From Schizochytrium sp. CCTCC M209059 (lineage: Eukaryota > Sar > Bigyra > Thraustochytrida > Thraustochytriidae), in assembly GCA_000818945.1 (NCBI GenBank), contig KN805396.1:62001-126000 (forward strand): DNA of 64,000 nucleotides, written 5' to 3'. Below are positions 1 through 10,775 of the stretch, in pieces (within the stretch, counting starts at the first letter, position 1; every line of letters starts with the position of its first letter). The position numbers were made by a program, and so were the translations under genes. The notes below the pieces were generated by a model. It was not told where the DNA came from. It worked only from the letters and a program-made list of their open reading frames with translations, and did not search any database.

Positions 1-3000
1 CCGCGGCGAGACGGCGCTGGATCCGTGCCAATTCCTTGGAGCATGCCGCGCGTACCTTCCAGCCGCGGTAAATTGCTTGCAGCTTGCAAAAGCCGCGCAT
101 CTGCGCAAGGTGAGCCAGGCAGTACTTTTGCGCAAAGTCTTGAATCTTGCATGCCGCTTCGCGCTTGGAGACAAACCTGCGACGCGCTTGACGCATGCGC
201 ACCCAGCTCTGGGCGAGAGTAATGTCTCGCGCAAAGCCTCGCAGGCTCTCTCGCACCAGCCAACCCCTGCATATCGCTTGCGTTTTGACCACAGCTCGCT
301 GTCGCGCCATGGCCACGCGCCTCGCCAAGACCATACGGCCAAGCGACTGCATCACAACAACTGCGCGACGCGTTGCCGCTACTTGACGACGGGCCGCAGC
401 TCCTCGTGACAGCGCCTGAAGACATACCACGGCACGATGCTCTACCGCCAAGCGTTGCAAAACAATGGACCGTCGCCAGATGGACTGAATGCGGACCACA
501 GCCTGACGCCGCTTGCAGGACACCACACGCGCCTGCAGTCTGCGCACCGCAGCTTGTGCCACAATAATCTGTCGCAGCGAGCGCTGGAACTCCATACGGG
601 CAACGACCATGCGACCACACGAAGAAATCTTGGTTGCAGCTGCATGCTGCAGCCGCAAATCGTTGCGTGCAGAAGCGCCGCGGAAGGCTGCCTGGATGAG
701 CGTCGCCTTGTCCACAGTTGCACGAAAAGCATTTGTGGCCTCTACGGCCCTTGCCCAAGCCTGCAGACGCGTGGCGCACGCATGCAGAAGCGCAATGTGC
801 TTCCGTGCTGCGCGTCCACGCCATGCCGCCTGCACTTGCAACGCACCCTGGCGCTGCATCTTGTAGCGACTTTGCTCGGCCCACATGCGAGCACACGACT
901 GCACTGTCACCGTCGACCTGCGAACGACAAGCCAAATTTCGCGCATTTCGAACGCGCGGAAGAACGCCTGGATCTTGACAGTGCTGGCGCGGATCCGAGA
1001 AAAGTGCTGTTGAGCTGCGTGTCTGCGCCAGGCCGTCTGAACCTTGTTACAAGCCTGCCGTTGCTCGGCAAGCTCACGTTGGCAGATCCACATGCGGGCC
1101 ATGGCTTGAATGACAGTGCTAGCATGGCGGGAAATAGCAAGCTGGCTGCGGGCTTGCGAAGCTCGAAATGCAGTCTGCACTGCCACAGCCGCAAGCTTGG
1201 CATTTTGAAGCTCTTCCTCGGCTCGCACGCGACGTACAAGCGCTTGTAGCTTGAGGATGGCGGCGCGGCGCGAGTTTGCAGCTGCACGAGCGCAAATGCC
1301 ACGAGCCAGGCTCTGAATCGTGACGATGGCATGGCGGTGCTGTTCGGCCAAACGTAGTGCCTGCTGGGTCCGGGCAATGCTCTGCAGCTTGATTGCCGCG
1401 GTCCGAAAGCGCAAAAGTTGCATGCGTGCAAGCGCTGTGCGCGCAAACGCTTGCACTTCGAGAATGGCGACGCGTCGCGATTTTGCAGCTGTACGAGCGC
1501 AAATGCCACGAGCGAAGCTCTGGATTGTGACAATAGCACAGCGGTGCTGCTGAGCCAAGCGTGTTGCCTGCTGGGAGCGAGCGACACTCTGCAGCTTGAT
1601 TACCGCAGCGCGAGTGCGCAGGAAGCGTACTCGCGCAAGCCATGTGCGGGCAAACGCTTGCACCTCGACAACGGCGGCGCGACGTGCATCCGCAGCTGAC
1701 CGAGCGCAGATGCCACGAGCCAGGCTCTGGATCGTAAGGACAGCGCAGCGGTGCTGTTCGGCCAAACGCGTCGCTTGCTGAGTGCGTGCGATACTCTGCA
1801 ACTTGACCACAGCGGCCCGTGTGCGCAGATACTGCATGCGTTGAAGTGCTGCTCGCGCAAATGCCTGCGTCTTTGTGACGCAAGCCATCTTGGCAGAGAA
1901 TTCACGCTGTGCATTAATGCGGCGCGCGTGGGCTTGAGCAAACACCGCAGCTCGCTTGGCCTTAAGTAGCGTTTGCTGCGCCACTCGAGCGCGAAAGAGA
2001 CTTTGCATGGTAATGATGCTCTTGCGCTCTCGAAAAAAGCGCTTGCGTTCGAGAAGCGTCCGAGCAGCGGCCTGTACCTGGACGATCTGGGCCAGCCTAC
2101 TGGCACATACGCGCCGCGTCTGAAGCCTGCGGGCAATACTCTGGCAAAAGATGGCGACCTTTCGAGCGCGGCGGAGGTGCTGCTGGGCCTGATGGGCGCG
2201 AACAGTGCTCTGGACTGCGATGGCGGCGTTGCGCTTGGTCAAAAATTCCTTTCGAGTAAGAAGAGCACGTACGCCAGCCTGAACCTGAACGACATGGGCC
2301 AACTTCTCGTCAAAGGCACGCTGAGCCTGAATTCTCCGGGCGTGAGATTGCGCAAAAAGAGCGACTTGCTTTGCCCCCAGAAACTGTTTCCGCGAAAGAA
2401 GCATGCGGACCAGTGCTTCGACGCGAAGCGCGGCATTGCGTTGGGCCAAAAGCATGTGAGATGCGCGCCACATCCGCGCCGTCGCCTGCAGTTGAATTGC
2501 TGCGTCTTGCGCCTGGTGCAAGTTATGAACAGCTGCGCATTTGCGTACCCATGATTGGATGCGCACCGTCGCTGTGCGGATGTAGAGGAACTGCGTACGG
2601 ATCACGTGCGTGCGGAGAACGCTTTGGAGCTTGATCGCGGCCGTTGTCTGCTTTGCCAGAGCGTGACGTGCCGCCCAAGCCCGTGCGAGAGACTGCACCT
2701 TGACAATGCGACGCCGGGTGAGTGCAGCTTGGCAGCAGGCACGGTGGCGGCGCGCGAGAGATTGAACACAAACAATGTCGCGAATCTGTGCGCGGCACAT
2801 GGACCGAGCATGCGCACCTCGTACGGCTGCCTGGATAGCCGTCGCTGCTGTATGACGCGCGGCCAGCTGCGAACGTGCCTGGTATCCCCGCCATACTGCC
2901 TGAATCTCGATGATCGATTCCCGAACGAAGCGATACATGCCGCGAATTCGGTCCTGACGAACACAAGCCTGGATTGTGATGGCTGCACGAGTCATCTCCT

Positions 3001-6000
3001 GGTAGTGCGTCTGGGCGAGAGCCATGCGCAAAAATGCCTGCACCTTGATGCATGCATCTTCCGCTGCAGCGAAGCGCTTACGTGCAAAATAGGCGCGCAT
3101 TGCATTCTGCAAGACAAGTGTCTTCTCCTGCAGCATGGTGTATCGGGTCACGTGGTAACGCTGACGTGCCATGGCCTGCAGACGAATAGATGCAGAACGC
3201 ATTTGCAACCACGATGTTTCGGCGGCATGGCGGCGCCACACCGTTTGCAAGCGGAGTGCCGCACCTTGCATGCATCTCATCTGCCGACGTACTGCTACTC
3301 CACGCGAGAGAGCCTGCATAGCGATGGCGTGATCTTTCAGCGTGAGGAAGCCGCGACGCACAAGGACGGATCCTCGAGCAAAAGCTTGCATTTGCACAAC
3401 AGCAATTTTGGAGCGTTGCTGCCAGCGCCGGTCCAGAAACCCGCGAATAAGCGACTGGATAGTCACCGCAGCGGACATCTCGTACAAGAGGGTCATACGC
3501 TGGATGTGGCCGCGTGCAAACGCCTGAATGGCGACTGCAGCAGTCTCCTTGGCGCGAAGGGTTCGCGTCCGAATGCAGGCCTGGTGACGCCGCACGACAG
3601 CCTGGACTTGCACAATCATGCTAAACACAGCGTTATAAATCTCGTACGTAGCACGGCAGCGGAAAAAGGCTTGCAAAGTGATTGCCGCATCGCGCAAATC
3701 ACAATAGGCAAGACGCATCGGGTAGCCGCGCGCAAAGGCCTGCAGTTTGCGGGCCATGCGGTCCTTGCGAAGAAATTGTCGCGCAAGCAGGCCCCTTGTA
3801 TACTTTTGAATGACAAGAGCAGCGTCCAGAGACCTCTCTCCGAGTTCGCGCAGGTACCTGCCGCGGTAATGCTGGCGCCAAACGGCCTGGATTCGCGTCG
3901 CGGCAGCGATTTCATCGCGCGATACGAGCAAACGTGACGAAAGATATGTGACAAAGAGAAGCATCATCTTCTCCTCGGGGACATTCTCGGAATCGAATTG
4001 AGGCAGGAGCACCGGGACGGATCCTAACGCGGTGGCGCACTCGTTGACGAGCTGAAAGTTTGCTCGCTCGTTTTCGAGGCTTCGGCGGTACTCTGATCGC
4101 GGCATGTCCTGCACGTTGTGCACAGCCCAGTCGAGATCTGCAGCATAGCTTTCTGGGTGTCTTGCGCGGCAAACGTCAACGGTGGTCTCGCGAATGGACT
4201 CACGCGGAAGGAGGCCCGGATGGTAGTGGTGGATGAGCAGGCAGAGGGCGCGGCCGGAGGCCATGGAGGTCGTAAAGTTGGCCACACGCATGCCGTGATG
4301 CGCGCAGATGCTCTGGCACCAGCGCAATAGAACGTCCATGGCGGCCTCCGTATGCTCAGTCTCTTGGTTCTCTTCTGCGGTGGCCTCTCCGCGCTGCGCC
4401 CGCATTTGCATCTTGTGATGTTTGGCGAGCTCCTCAGACTTGGCCATGATGCGGGAGGCGGTCTTACCATGCATGGTACGCACGCGTGATGTCTCATCAC
4501 AAAGTGCTTCCTCCGGGAGGACGCCATCGAGCTTCCATTTGAGGATCATCTTCCACAGCAACGCAAGAGTCTTACGCCTGTCACCGTCAACAATGTCGCG
4601 GTTGCTGATCGTTTCCGGCTTGACGGGCATTTGCGCGCGCGCCAATCCGGCCGCCGTGTTGTGGGAAAATACCAGGCTGACGCCCTGGCGTTCCAGCTCC
4701 TTGAGGGCCACGTCAGTGTTGTGCAGCTTTTGCAGACGACTGACAGCCGGAGCGCGCATGAGCTCTGACAGTGTGCGGTCTCTATTGTCTGTGAGGAGCT
4801 CTACAGCGCGCGAGAGCCGCAAGCCGTCGCGCAGATCAACAGCCAAATTTGTGACGCGAAAGTCGAACTCGTCGAGTTTGCGCTGTTCGTGGTGCAGCGT
4901 GTAGGCGCACGAGTTTTGAAGGTGCCGGAGGACGTTGCCCTCGCCTGCGAGAAACTCTTTGGCAAAGTTGATGAGCATGTCTGCAGAGGATTTAATCGGG
5001 GAGTCCACGCGGAAGAGGCAGCTTGGGTGATCGATGAGGCTTGCCTGCTTGGCACGGTCCAGGAAGATGACAAGCTTGAGGAAACGACGTAGGGTGCGCC
5101 GGCGCATCTCTTGCTTGTATTCCGGGTTTTCGTCAAAGAGTCCCTTCTTTGTCGCGCGGTACTCCTCGTCGAGCTCGGGGTCTCCTAGAAAGTATGTCGT
5201 CGCAAAACGCTTCATGGAGCGGCGCGCCGCGTGGTGTTGGAGAGTGTGCCCTCCAAGAACGGTGTCGAGACCGATGCGCAGCCATGCATCTTGGTAGCAG
5301 AACAGCATGTCGAGCACCATGCGCCGCAGTCCGAGATCTTTGAACATGTCGCGATCAGCTCGAATGGAGATGCCTCCGCTCGCAATTTCGCGGTCGATTT
5401 GGAGGCTTGTGGCCTCCATCTCAGGGCTATGCATGACTACAAAGGCACGCCGCTGCAGCGCAGCATGTCGCTGCTTGCGTGCAAGCTCTGCGAGCGCGAG
5501 CCGAGACACCGCCTCGGTCTGCGCCTCTTCACTGACATCGGACATTTCTGGGTCCATGACAAAGTTGAGCCATGCTGCAAAGCCCTTTTCCTGCTTTTCC
5601 ATCCAGCGCTCGTCGTAGGACACCTGTCGCATTTTCAGGTCCCGTTGACCGACATTGGTAAGCGTGGCCGACTTTTGTGCATTAGGCTGTCTCCGAAGGC
5701 GGAGCGAAGCAGCTGGGCGGGCAGACTGCGATGTCGTTCGCGATCTTGAGCTGGTCAACGCCGGTTTGGACACATTTGCGTCACGGTCTGCGTTAGTCCT
5801 TGCGAGGGAGTTGTGTGGCCGGTTTGCCTTATCTGACACCCCGAGAGGCGCCTTGTTGACACCACGCGATGAATTTTCTGTGCCCTTGAATCGGTGCAGA
5901 GGTTTTGGGCCGCCGCCGGTGCTTGCATGGCGCGCTGCCCTCGGTTTGCCTCCGAGGCGGACTTTCTTATTGTCTGCTGTCTTGGCGACACCGCACACGA

Positions 6001-6511
6001 AAGCGCCAACGCGAATGCGGCGGCGCTGTGCGTTGAGAAGGCTGAAAGAAATGCTTTGACGCACACCGCCAGCGGATGTTGGCCGCCATGCAATCGAGCA
6101 GATCGCGGTGCTTTCGGGGGGGATCTCGAATAGGGCTTCGCCACCACTTGCATCGAGAATCTCGAAGCCGTTGCGCGTGCTAAAGCGTTCTGCTCGGACG
6201 GCGACGAGCTCTGTGGCGTTATTTCGAAGCACAAACTCGCCAATGTAGGGTTCCGCATCCGGAGACTCGAGAACATTTCGCGAGCCGAAGTCAAGCATGG
6301 ACTGTTGCTGCACGTTTTGCAGGACCACTTCCACGCGCGTGGGCTCGCTGCCGGCAGCATGCTTTGACTCGTCTTCGCCGCGAATGGCAATGTCAAAATT
6401 TTCTGGTTCCTCGTCCAGTCCGAACTCGCTTAGTTCCTGGCTCTCCTCATCCAAGACACGCACCGCCGGTGGTGGTGTCCATTGGATTTCGAACGCTGTG
6501 CCTTTGCTCAT
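1..6511 (-). CDS. ASPM: ASPM-like (abnormal spindle) protein, 3' end outside window
   Basis: Read on the minus strand, one frame is open from the ATG at 6511 to the left edge, giving at least 2170 codons without a stop or intron. An in-frame TAA lies just upstream of that ATG. Order of parts: an ASH-like domain (about residues 40-160), a basic linker, a first calponin-homology domain (about 530-670, with AVDLRDGLRLSRAVELL and SRLQKLHN, both typical of ASPM), a second CH domain (about 725-860), then IQ motifs every 23 residues from about residue 866 onward, on the order of 55 in this window. ASPM family members bind microtubule minus ends at spindle poles, and their IQ motifs bind calmodulin or myosin light-chain-like proteins. 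The family C-terminal domain is not visible because the gene continues past position 1. Identity is firm from domain order and CH sequence; cell-biological role is inferred from the family. Confidence 0.93.
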   Translation of the reverse strand, partial: MSKGTAFEIQWTPPPAVRVLDEESQELSEFGLDEEPENFDIAIRGEDESKHAAGSEPTRVEVVLQNVQQQSMLDFGSRNVLESPDAEPYIGEFVLRNNATELVAVRAERFSTRNGFEILDASGGEALFEIPPESTAICSIAWRPTSAGGVRQSISFSLLNAQRRRIRVGAFVCGVAKTADNKKVRLGGKPRAARHASTGGGPKPLHRFKGTENSSRGVNKAPLGVSDKANRPHNSLARTNADRDANVSKPALTSSRSRTTSQSARPAASLRLRRQPNAQKSATLTNVGQRDLKMRQVSYDERWMEKQEKGFAAWLNFVMDPEMSDVSEEAQTEAVSRLALAELARKQRHAALQRRAFVVMHSPEMEATSLQIDREIASGGISIRADRDMFKDLGLRRMVLDMLFCYQDAWLRIGLDTVLGGHTLQHHAARRSMKRFATTYFLGDPELDEEYRATKKGLFDENPEYKQEMRRRTLRRFLKLVIFLDRAKQASLIDHPSCLFRVDSPIKSSADMLINFAKEFLAGEGNVLRHLQNSCAYTLHHEQRKLDEFDFRVTNLAVDLRDGLRLSRAVELLTDNRDRTLSELMRAPAVSRLQKLHNTDVALKELERQGVSLVFSHNTAAGLARAQMPVKPETISNRDIVDGDRRKTLALLWKMILKWKLDGVLPEEALCDETSRVRTMHGKTASRIMAKSEELAKHHKMQMRAQRGEATAEENQETEHTEAAMDVLLRWCQSICAHHGMRVANFTTSMASGRALCLLIHHYHPGLLPRESIRETTVDVCRARHPESYAADLDWAVHNVQDMPRSEYRRSLENERANFQLVNECATALGSVPVLLPQFDSENVPEEKMMLLFVTYLSSRLLVSRDEIAAATRIQAVWRQHYRGRYLRELGERSLDAALVIQKYTRGLLARQFLRKDRMARKLQAFARGYPMRLAYCDLRDAAITLQAFFRCRATYEIYNAVFSMIVQVQAVVRRHQACIRTRTLRAKETAAVAIQAFARGHIQRMTLLYEMSAAVTIQSLIRGFLDRRWQQRSKIAVVQMQAFARGSVLVRRGFLTLKDHAIAMQALSRGVAVRRQMRCMQGAALRLQTVWRRHAAETSWLQMRSASIRLQAMARQRYHVTRYTMLQEKTLVLQNAMRAYFARKRFAAAEDACIKVQAFLRMALAQTHYQEMTRAAITIQACVRQDRIRGMYRFVRESIIEIQAVWRGYQARSQLAARHTAATAIQAAVRGAHARSMCRAQIRDIVCVQSLARRHRACCQAALTRRRIVKVQSLARAWAARHALAKQTTAAIKLQSVLRTHVIRTQFLYIRTATVRIQSWVRKCAAVHNLHQAQDAAIQLQATARMWRASHMLLAQRNAALRVEALVRMLLSRKQFLGAKQVALFAQSHARRIQAQRAFDEKLAHVVQVQAGVRALLTRKEFLTKRNAAIAVQSTVRAHQAQQHLRRARKVAIFCQSIARRLQTRRVCASRLAQIVQVQAAARTLLERKRFFRERKSIITMQSLFRARVAQQTLLKAKRAAVFAQAHARRINAQREFSAKMACVTKTQAFARAALQRMQYLRTRAAVVKLQSIARTQQATRLAEQHRCAVLTIQSLARGICARSAADARRAAVVEVQAFARTWLARVRFLRTRAAVIKLQSVARSQQATRLAQQHRCAIVTIQSFARGICARTAAKSRRVAILEVQAFARTALARMQLLRFRTAAIKLQSIARTQQALRLAEQHRHAIVTIQSLARGICARAAANSRRAAILKLQALVRRVRAEEELQNAKLAAVAVQTAFRASQARSQLAISRHASTVIQAMARMWICQRELAEQRQACNKVQTAWRRHAAQQHFSRIRASTVKIQAFFRAFEMREIWLVVRRSTVTVQSCARMWAEQSRYKMQRQGALQVQAAWRGRAARKHIALLHACATRLQAWARAVEATNAFRATVDKATLIQAAFRGASARNDLRLQHAAATKISSCGRMVVARMEFQRSLRQIIVAQAAVRRLQARVVSCKRRQAVVRIQSIWRRSIVLQRLAVEHRAVVCLQALSRGAAARRQVAATRRAVVVMQSLGRMVLARRVAMARQRAVVKTQAICRGWLVRESLRGFARDITLAQSWVRMRQARRRFVSKREAACKIQDFAQKYCLAHLAQMRGFCKLQAIYRGWKVRAACSKELARIQRRLAA
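1250..2365 (-). repeat. 207-bp higher-order repeat inside the ASPM IQ array
   Basis: The IQ region carries a second periodicity of exactly 69 residues (three 23-residue IQ units). About five to six units follow each other between 2365 and 1250. The best-preserved unit begins near TIQSLARGICAR and ends near RLAEQHRC, and recurs about every 207 bp around 1745, 1538 and 1331. Confidence 0.85.
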
Positions 6512-7758
6512 CGTACCGTTCAAAGTCGATGTTTATGTTTGTGTTGCTTTCTTTACCTTTGCTTTGGGAAAGCAAGTCGCGAAGGAGAAAGGTAAATGGG
6601 CTGGGCTGAGCTGCTGATGACGAGGTCTAGGCTTGGCTTGTCGGGTTTGCTTCGTGCGCTCGTCCAAGTAGTAGGCAGCGCCGACGTGCTCACTCGCGAG
6701 GTGAGAACTGTTTCGTCTGTTTTCTGGGATAAATGAAGGCGAATTTGCAACAGCCCAAAGTCCCCTAGTGTCTTTGCTCTTGCAAGGCAAAGCAAAGCAA
6801 AGCAAAGCCGCTGCCACCCGCTTGCTTGTTGGTCCCGCCCGGTCTTTGAGGCCTCTTCTCCTCCGTTCCAGCCCGAGGGTGGGTCCCGGCGAGGGTGCTC
6901 GGCGATCGCGGCTGCGCGAGTGTGGCCTGTCACGTCAGTCGAATTGGTTGCAGATCTGGCTGGGCCTGCTTTTCCCTTGCCTGCCAGTTGTTTCTCCTCC
7001 TGGCTCCTCCTCCTCCTTCTTTTGCGGCGTCGTCGTCGCTTTGCTGCTCACCGTCTCGCTTTCGAGCCCCATTTGCGCGGTCGTTTCGGGCAAGAACTCG
7101 GATAACCGTTTTCCGCTCGACCGCCGCACCGGACCCGGTGACACGTCCGGTACCGCAGCGCATCTGTGTCCTCTTTTCCGGTACGGGGGCAAGATATACC
7201 AGACACCGCGCACGCTTCGAACAGCGGAGCTTCGTGGGACGCACTTCTACGACCAAATCAGTGCCCGTCGATGAATCAGCTCGAGATGTATACGTACGAG
7301 CGCGAGTCGTTCCGAGTTGCGCGAGAAGACGTCTTCTCCGAGGATGCGCACTAGCGCCACCACAGAAAGCAAGAAACGAAAGGGAGGAGGAAGCGGGCCT
7401 CGGTGCCTGCCAGCAAGTTTTCGAGATGGCGAAGAAATAAAAAGTGAAGGCACGCAAAGAAATTGGAGAGCAACCATGGCAAGAGACTGACAATCTGGGT
7501 CGGCAGATGATGAACGGCAAGCACCTTTGGTAAGCTTGTGGACGTCTTTCCTCCTTCCCTCCTTTCTTTTCATTCTCTGATCTCGCTTCTCGAGCTGGTT
7601 GGCAGGGCGTTGTGGTCGCAGTTCCTGTCCTCGTCGTTCCATGGTTGTTATGATGTGATGGTACGTAGGATCATAGATTGGCCTGTTGCGCCTATCTAAG
7701 GAATGAATACCTGACACTGAGTAGTAAACTCCGAAGATTGGATGGAATCAATGATAAG
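6512..7758. other. Divergent intergenic spacer between ASPM-like and GH47 genes
   Basis: About 1.25 kb separates two divergently transcribed genes and should contain both promoters and 5' leaders. It holds four GCAAA copies at 6787-6806 and CT-rich tracts near 7000-7060 and 7545-7580. Short open frames on both strands overlap one another and encode no recognisable domain. I see no TATA box I would defend. Confidence 0.6.
6787..6806. repeat. (GCAAA)4 pentamer microsatellite
   Basis: Four perfect GCAAA copies about 280 bp upstream of the ASPM-like start. The reverse complement recurs upstream of the dynein gene at 11299-11323. Confidence 0.9.
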
Positions 7759-7902
7759 ATGAGTGACTTGCGATCGCGAGGGGCCGCGACGGCCTCCGGG
7801 CGCCCGCCTGCAGCCATGGCGTCCTCCTCGAGCGTGCCCTGGACAATGGCGGCCGACAGCGCAAATGGCGAGAGCTTGCGGGCAACAACACTCTTCGTCG
7901 AT

Positions 7903-7936
<34 letters not shown>

Positions 7937-9738
7937 ATGGCAATAGCATCTGCAGCAGCAACAGCGGCACTGGCAGCAAGAACAACGACACGTTTCTTTG
8001 GGGTACGCGCGACCTGCCGCGCTCCGAGAGCGACGCGGACAAGCGGATGGCCAGGATGCATGCACACCATAACAGACCACGAAGTATGGCCGAACTTCTT
8101 GGACTCGCCATCTTTTTCTCAGTTTGTCTGCTTGCGGCTGTCCATCTTGCCTCTGTCGCTCGAGATTTCATCGCCCCTTCACTTCAAGATTCATTCATTC
8201 GACGAGGTTCTTTTCGTTCCAACAGTCTCGACTATTCCGCCAATGCTGCCGACGGCGATGATGACGCAGTTGGCGAAGGAGCAGGCGTCAGTGAGCCACA
8301 TCTGGACGCGGAAGCTGAAGCGCTTGCCAGATCGCGGCAGACTGCGGTTCGCGATGCTTTTTTGCACGCTTGGCGCGGGTACAAAACGTACGCCTGGGGC
8401 AAGGACTCTCTGCACCCTAAAACAAAACGTGGCAGCGATGATTTCCTTGGCATGGCCATTTCAATTCTGGACAGCATGGACACGGCTCTCATCATGAATC
8501 TTGATGATGTCTTTGAGGAACAGTACGCATGGGTCGTGCAAGAGCTCAAGTTCGGGCATCAAGAAGACATTAACGTTTTTGAAACGACAATTCGCGTGGT
8601 GGGAGGCCTGCTCAGTGCTTACGCGCTGTCTGGCCGCACGCCATTGTTGAATCTGGCCGATGATTTGGGGCAAAGACTTTTACCTGCATTTGACAGCAAG
8701 ACTGGAATCCCGTACGGCACGCTGGGTCTCAAGACAGGGAAAAAGTACAATCCGAGCTGGGTGAGCCAAGCTAGCTCCGTAGCTGAAGCCGGAACGCTTC
8801 AGATGGAGTTTCGATATTTGGCCAAGCTTACGGGCAAACGCGAGTACCGGAACAAAGTGGACCGCGTCTTGCACTTTTTCGAAAAGCAGATGCGCACAGG
8901 GTCGAGCTCCGACGTTTACGACGGACTCTTCCCAATGTATGTCCATCCCGAGACAGGCCGCGCAACGGGAGAACCCATTATTACATTTGGCGCGCGGGGC
9001 GACAGCCTCTACGAGTATTTTCTGAAATCTTATCTGCAATCCGACCGCAGCGAGCAGTGGCTTTTGCAAATGTATGAAACATCCATGACGGGCATGACGA
9101 ATCATCTCTTGCATCAGACGAGTGGTCCCGAGCGTTACACCTATATTGCCGAGCTCAATATGAAAAAACCTTATGATCCCATCAAAAAAATGGATCACCT
9201 CGTGTGTTTCGTGCCGGGCATGTTGGCGCTCGGGTCTGTGCGCGGCGCGGGTTCCAAAGTGGCCCATGATCGGGCCAGAAGCCACTTGGCCATTGCAGAG
9301 CGCCTCATGCGAACCTGTTATTCCATGTACTCTACCACAGCGACAGGTCTCGCTCCGGAGATCGCGCACATGGACCAGCCTTCGTCGCCGGAGCTTATGC
9401 CCAAGAATGGCGCAAAGCACTCGCTCCTTCGGCCGGAGACTGTCGAGTCGCTCTTTATCCTTTGGCGCGTCACCAAGAAGCAGAGATACCGCGACTGGGG
9501 CTGGGAAATCTTTCGTGCCATTGAGAACCACGCCCGGGTTTCCTCGGGTGGCTACAGCGGCATCGCCGACGTCACGCAGGTCCCGCCCAAACTGAACGAC
9601 AAGATGGACTCCTTTTTCCTCGCCGAGACGCTCAAGTACCTTTACTTGCTTTACGCCCCGGACGATCTAATTCCGCTCGACAAGTACGTCTTCTCTACGG
9701 AGGCGCATCCTCTGCCCGTCTTTCAATGGGACGAATAA
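7759..9738 (+). CDS. Class I alpha-1,2-mannosidase (GH47), type II membrane protein
   Basis: 659 residues from the first in-frame ATG. A cytosolic/stem N-terminus contains ten serines encoded by pure AGC repeats, followed by one hydrophobic signal-anchor at about residues 109-135 and a luminal GH47 domain at about 198-655. Expected catalytic positions are present: Glu275 in FETTIR, Asp415 in GDSLYEYF, Glu560 in LRPETVES, and the calcium-binding threonine Thr647 in STEAHP. Cys483 and Cys520 match the conserved disulfide pair. GH47 enzymes remove alpha-1,2-linked mannose from N-glycans in the ER or Golgi. The FLAETLKYLYLL segment and single-anchor topology fit ER mannosidase I or Golgi mannosidase I rather than EDEM, but I cannot separate the two by eye. 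The rhodanese-like gene starts 190 bp downstream on the same strand. Confidence 0.93.
7903..7932 (+). repeat. (AGC)10 coding microsatellite
   Basis: Ten AGC codons encode a serine run in the cytosolic/stem part of the GH47 protein, outside the catalytic fold; probably length-polymorphic. Confidence 0.95.
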
Positions 9739-9928
9739 TTTGCGACTTTTATCGATCGATCGATCGATTCTGTCTGCATTGATCTCTTTCTCAAGCAGTG
9801 CTCTACGCCTACCTACCATATATACTACTACGGCAGAAGAAATCGGGATTTTGCGTCAATCCAAACAAACACCAGAACTCCAAGGATCGGCTGCGAAGAC
9901 GCGTACAGCGCGAGAGCAGCGAGCCATC

Positions 9929-10775
9929 ATGCAAGCGCTGATGGACTTCGCCAACAAGGTGGCGACCGGCACGCTATTTGACGCGACGCCGCAGACTGAC
10001 GAAGAGCGCCGAGCCGCCATCACCAAGATGTTTGCGGCGTACAAGGCCAAGTCCTTTCCCGGCGTGCGGGACGCAGACCCGAAACAGGTCAACGAGGCGC
10101 TGTCGAAGCAAGAGGACGAAGGTAAACCCATTCTGGTTGATTGCCGTCCCAAGGGGGAGCAAGTGTCCTCGGTGCCTGGGTCGCTTCGTGAAGATGAGCT
10201 TGATCGCTTACTGTCCGAGTCCTCCGATGTCAACTTGAATGCAAAGGGGTCCAATCACGAGATTGTCCTGTATTGCACGGTCGGCTACCGCTCAGGCGTG
10301 AAAGCCAGTAAGCTGCAAAAGGAGTATCCCGATCGCAACTTCTCTAATCTCAGTGGTGGCATTCTGCTCGTAAGTTGAACGGCAATAAATTGTCTTTGAT
10401 TGGAAAGAATCGACGATGCAATGAAGCTCGCCTTAAGGGTGACCCATGCGCAGAAACGGCGAGCTGAGAACTAATAGAGCCAGTCACTTGTGGCCGCTCC
10501 TGATCAATCATGGCGTCGTTATCTCTGTTCGTTTTCAGTGGGCGCATGACGTTGGCAAGGTCGTCAGCGCGGAAGGCAAGGACACGAAAACTGTTCACGT
10601 CTTTGGCAAAGCGTGGGATCTTTTGCCCCAGGGATGGACATCCGTCATTGGCGATCCTGGCAAACTTCAAGTCCTCACAGGGCCTGAACTTGGTGTCCCG
10701 ACATCTGACCAGGTCGCGACGGCGGCAAACGCTCCTGCAGCACAGGAAACAGTATCTACATCAGCAGCATCTTGA
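9929..10775 (+). CDS. Rhodanese-like domain protein (two exons)
   Basis: Read as join(9929..10369,10539..10775), giving 225 residues. Exon 1 carries the start of a rhodanese fold (ILVDCRP) and the active-site loop with Cys116 in YCTVGYRSG. It breaks at GGILL, exactly where rhodaneses continue into GGxxxWxxxG. Exon 2 resumes in frame with WAHDVGKVV and a C-terminal VHVFGKAWDLLPQ stretch typical of the family end. Without splicing the frame stops at TGA two codons later, so the intron is needed. Start chosen as the first ATG; the open frame runs upstream without another ATG. The catalytic cysteine suggests sulfur transfer or a related thiol reaction; substrate unknown. No convincing signal peptide or transit peptide. 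Confidence 0.85.
10370..10538 (+). other. Spliceosomal intron in rhodanese-like gene
   Basis: 169 bp with GTAAGT at the 5' end and a pyrimidine-rich TTTTCAG at the 3' end, phase 0. Removing it restores the rhodanese signature across the junction. It is the only intron I can support in the window. Confidence 0.85.

Noticed and set aside
2555..3937. 460-codon open frame on the plus strand
   Set aside because: It lies wholly antisense to the ASPM IQ array; periodic IQ codons keep the opposite strand open. No domain of its own.
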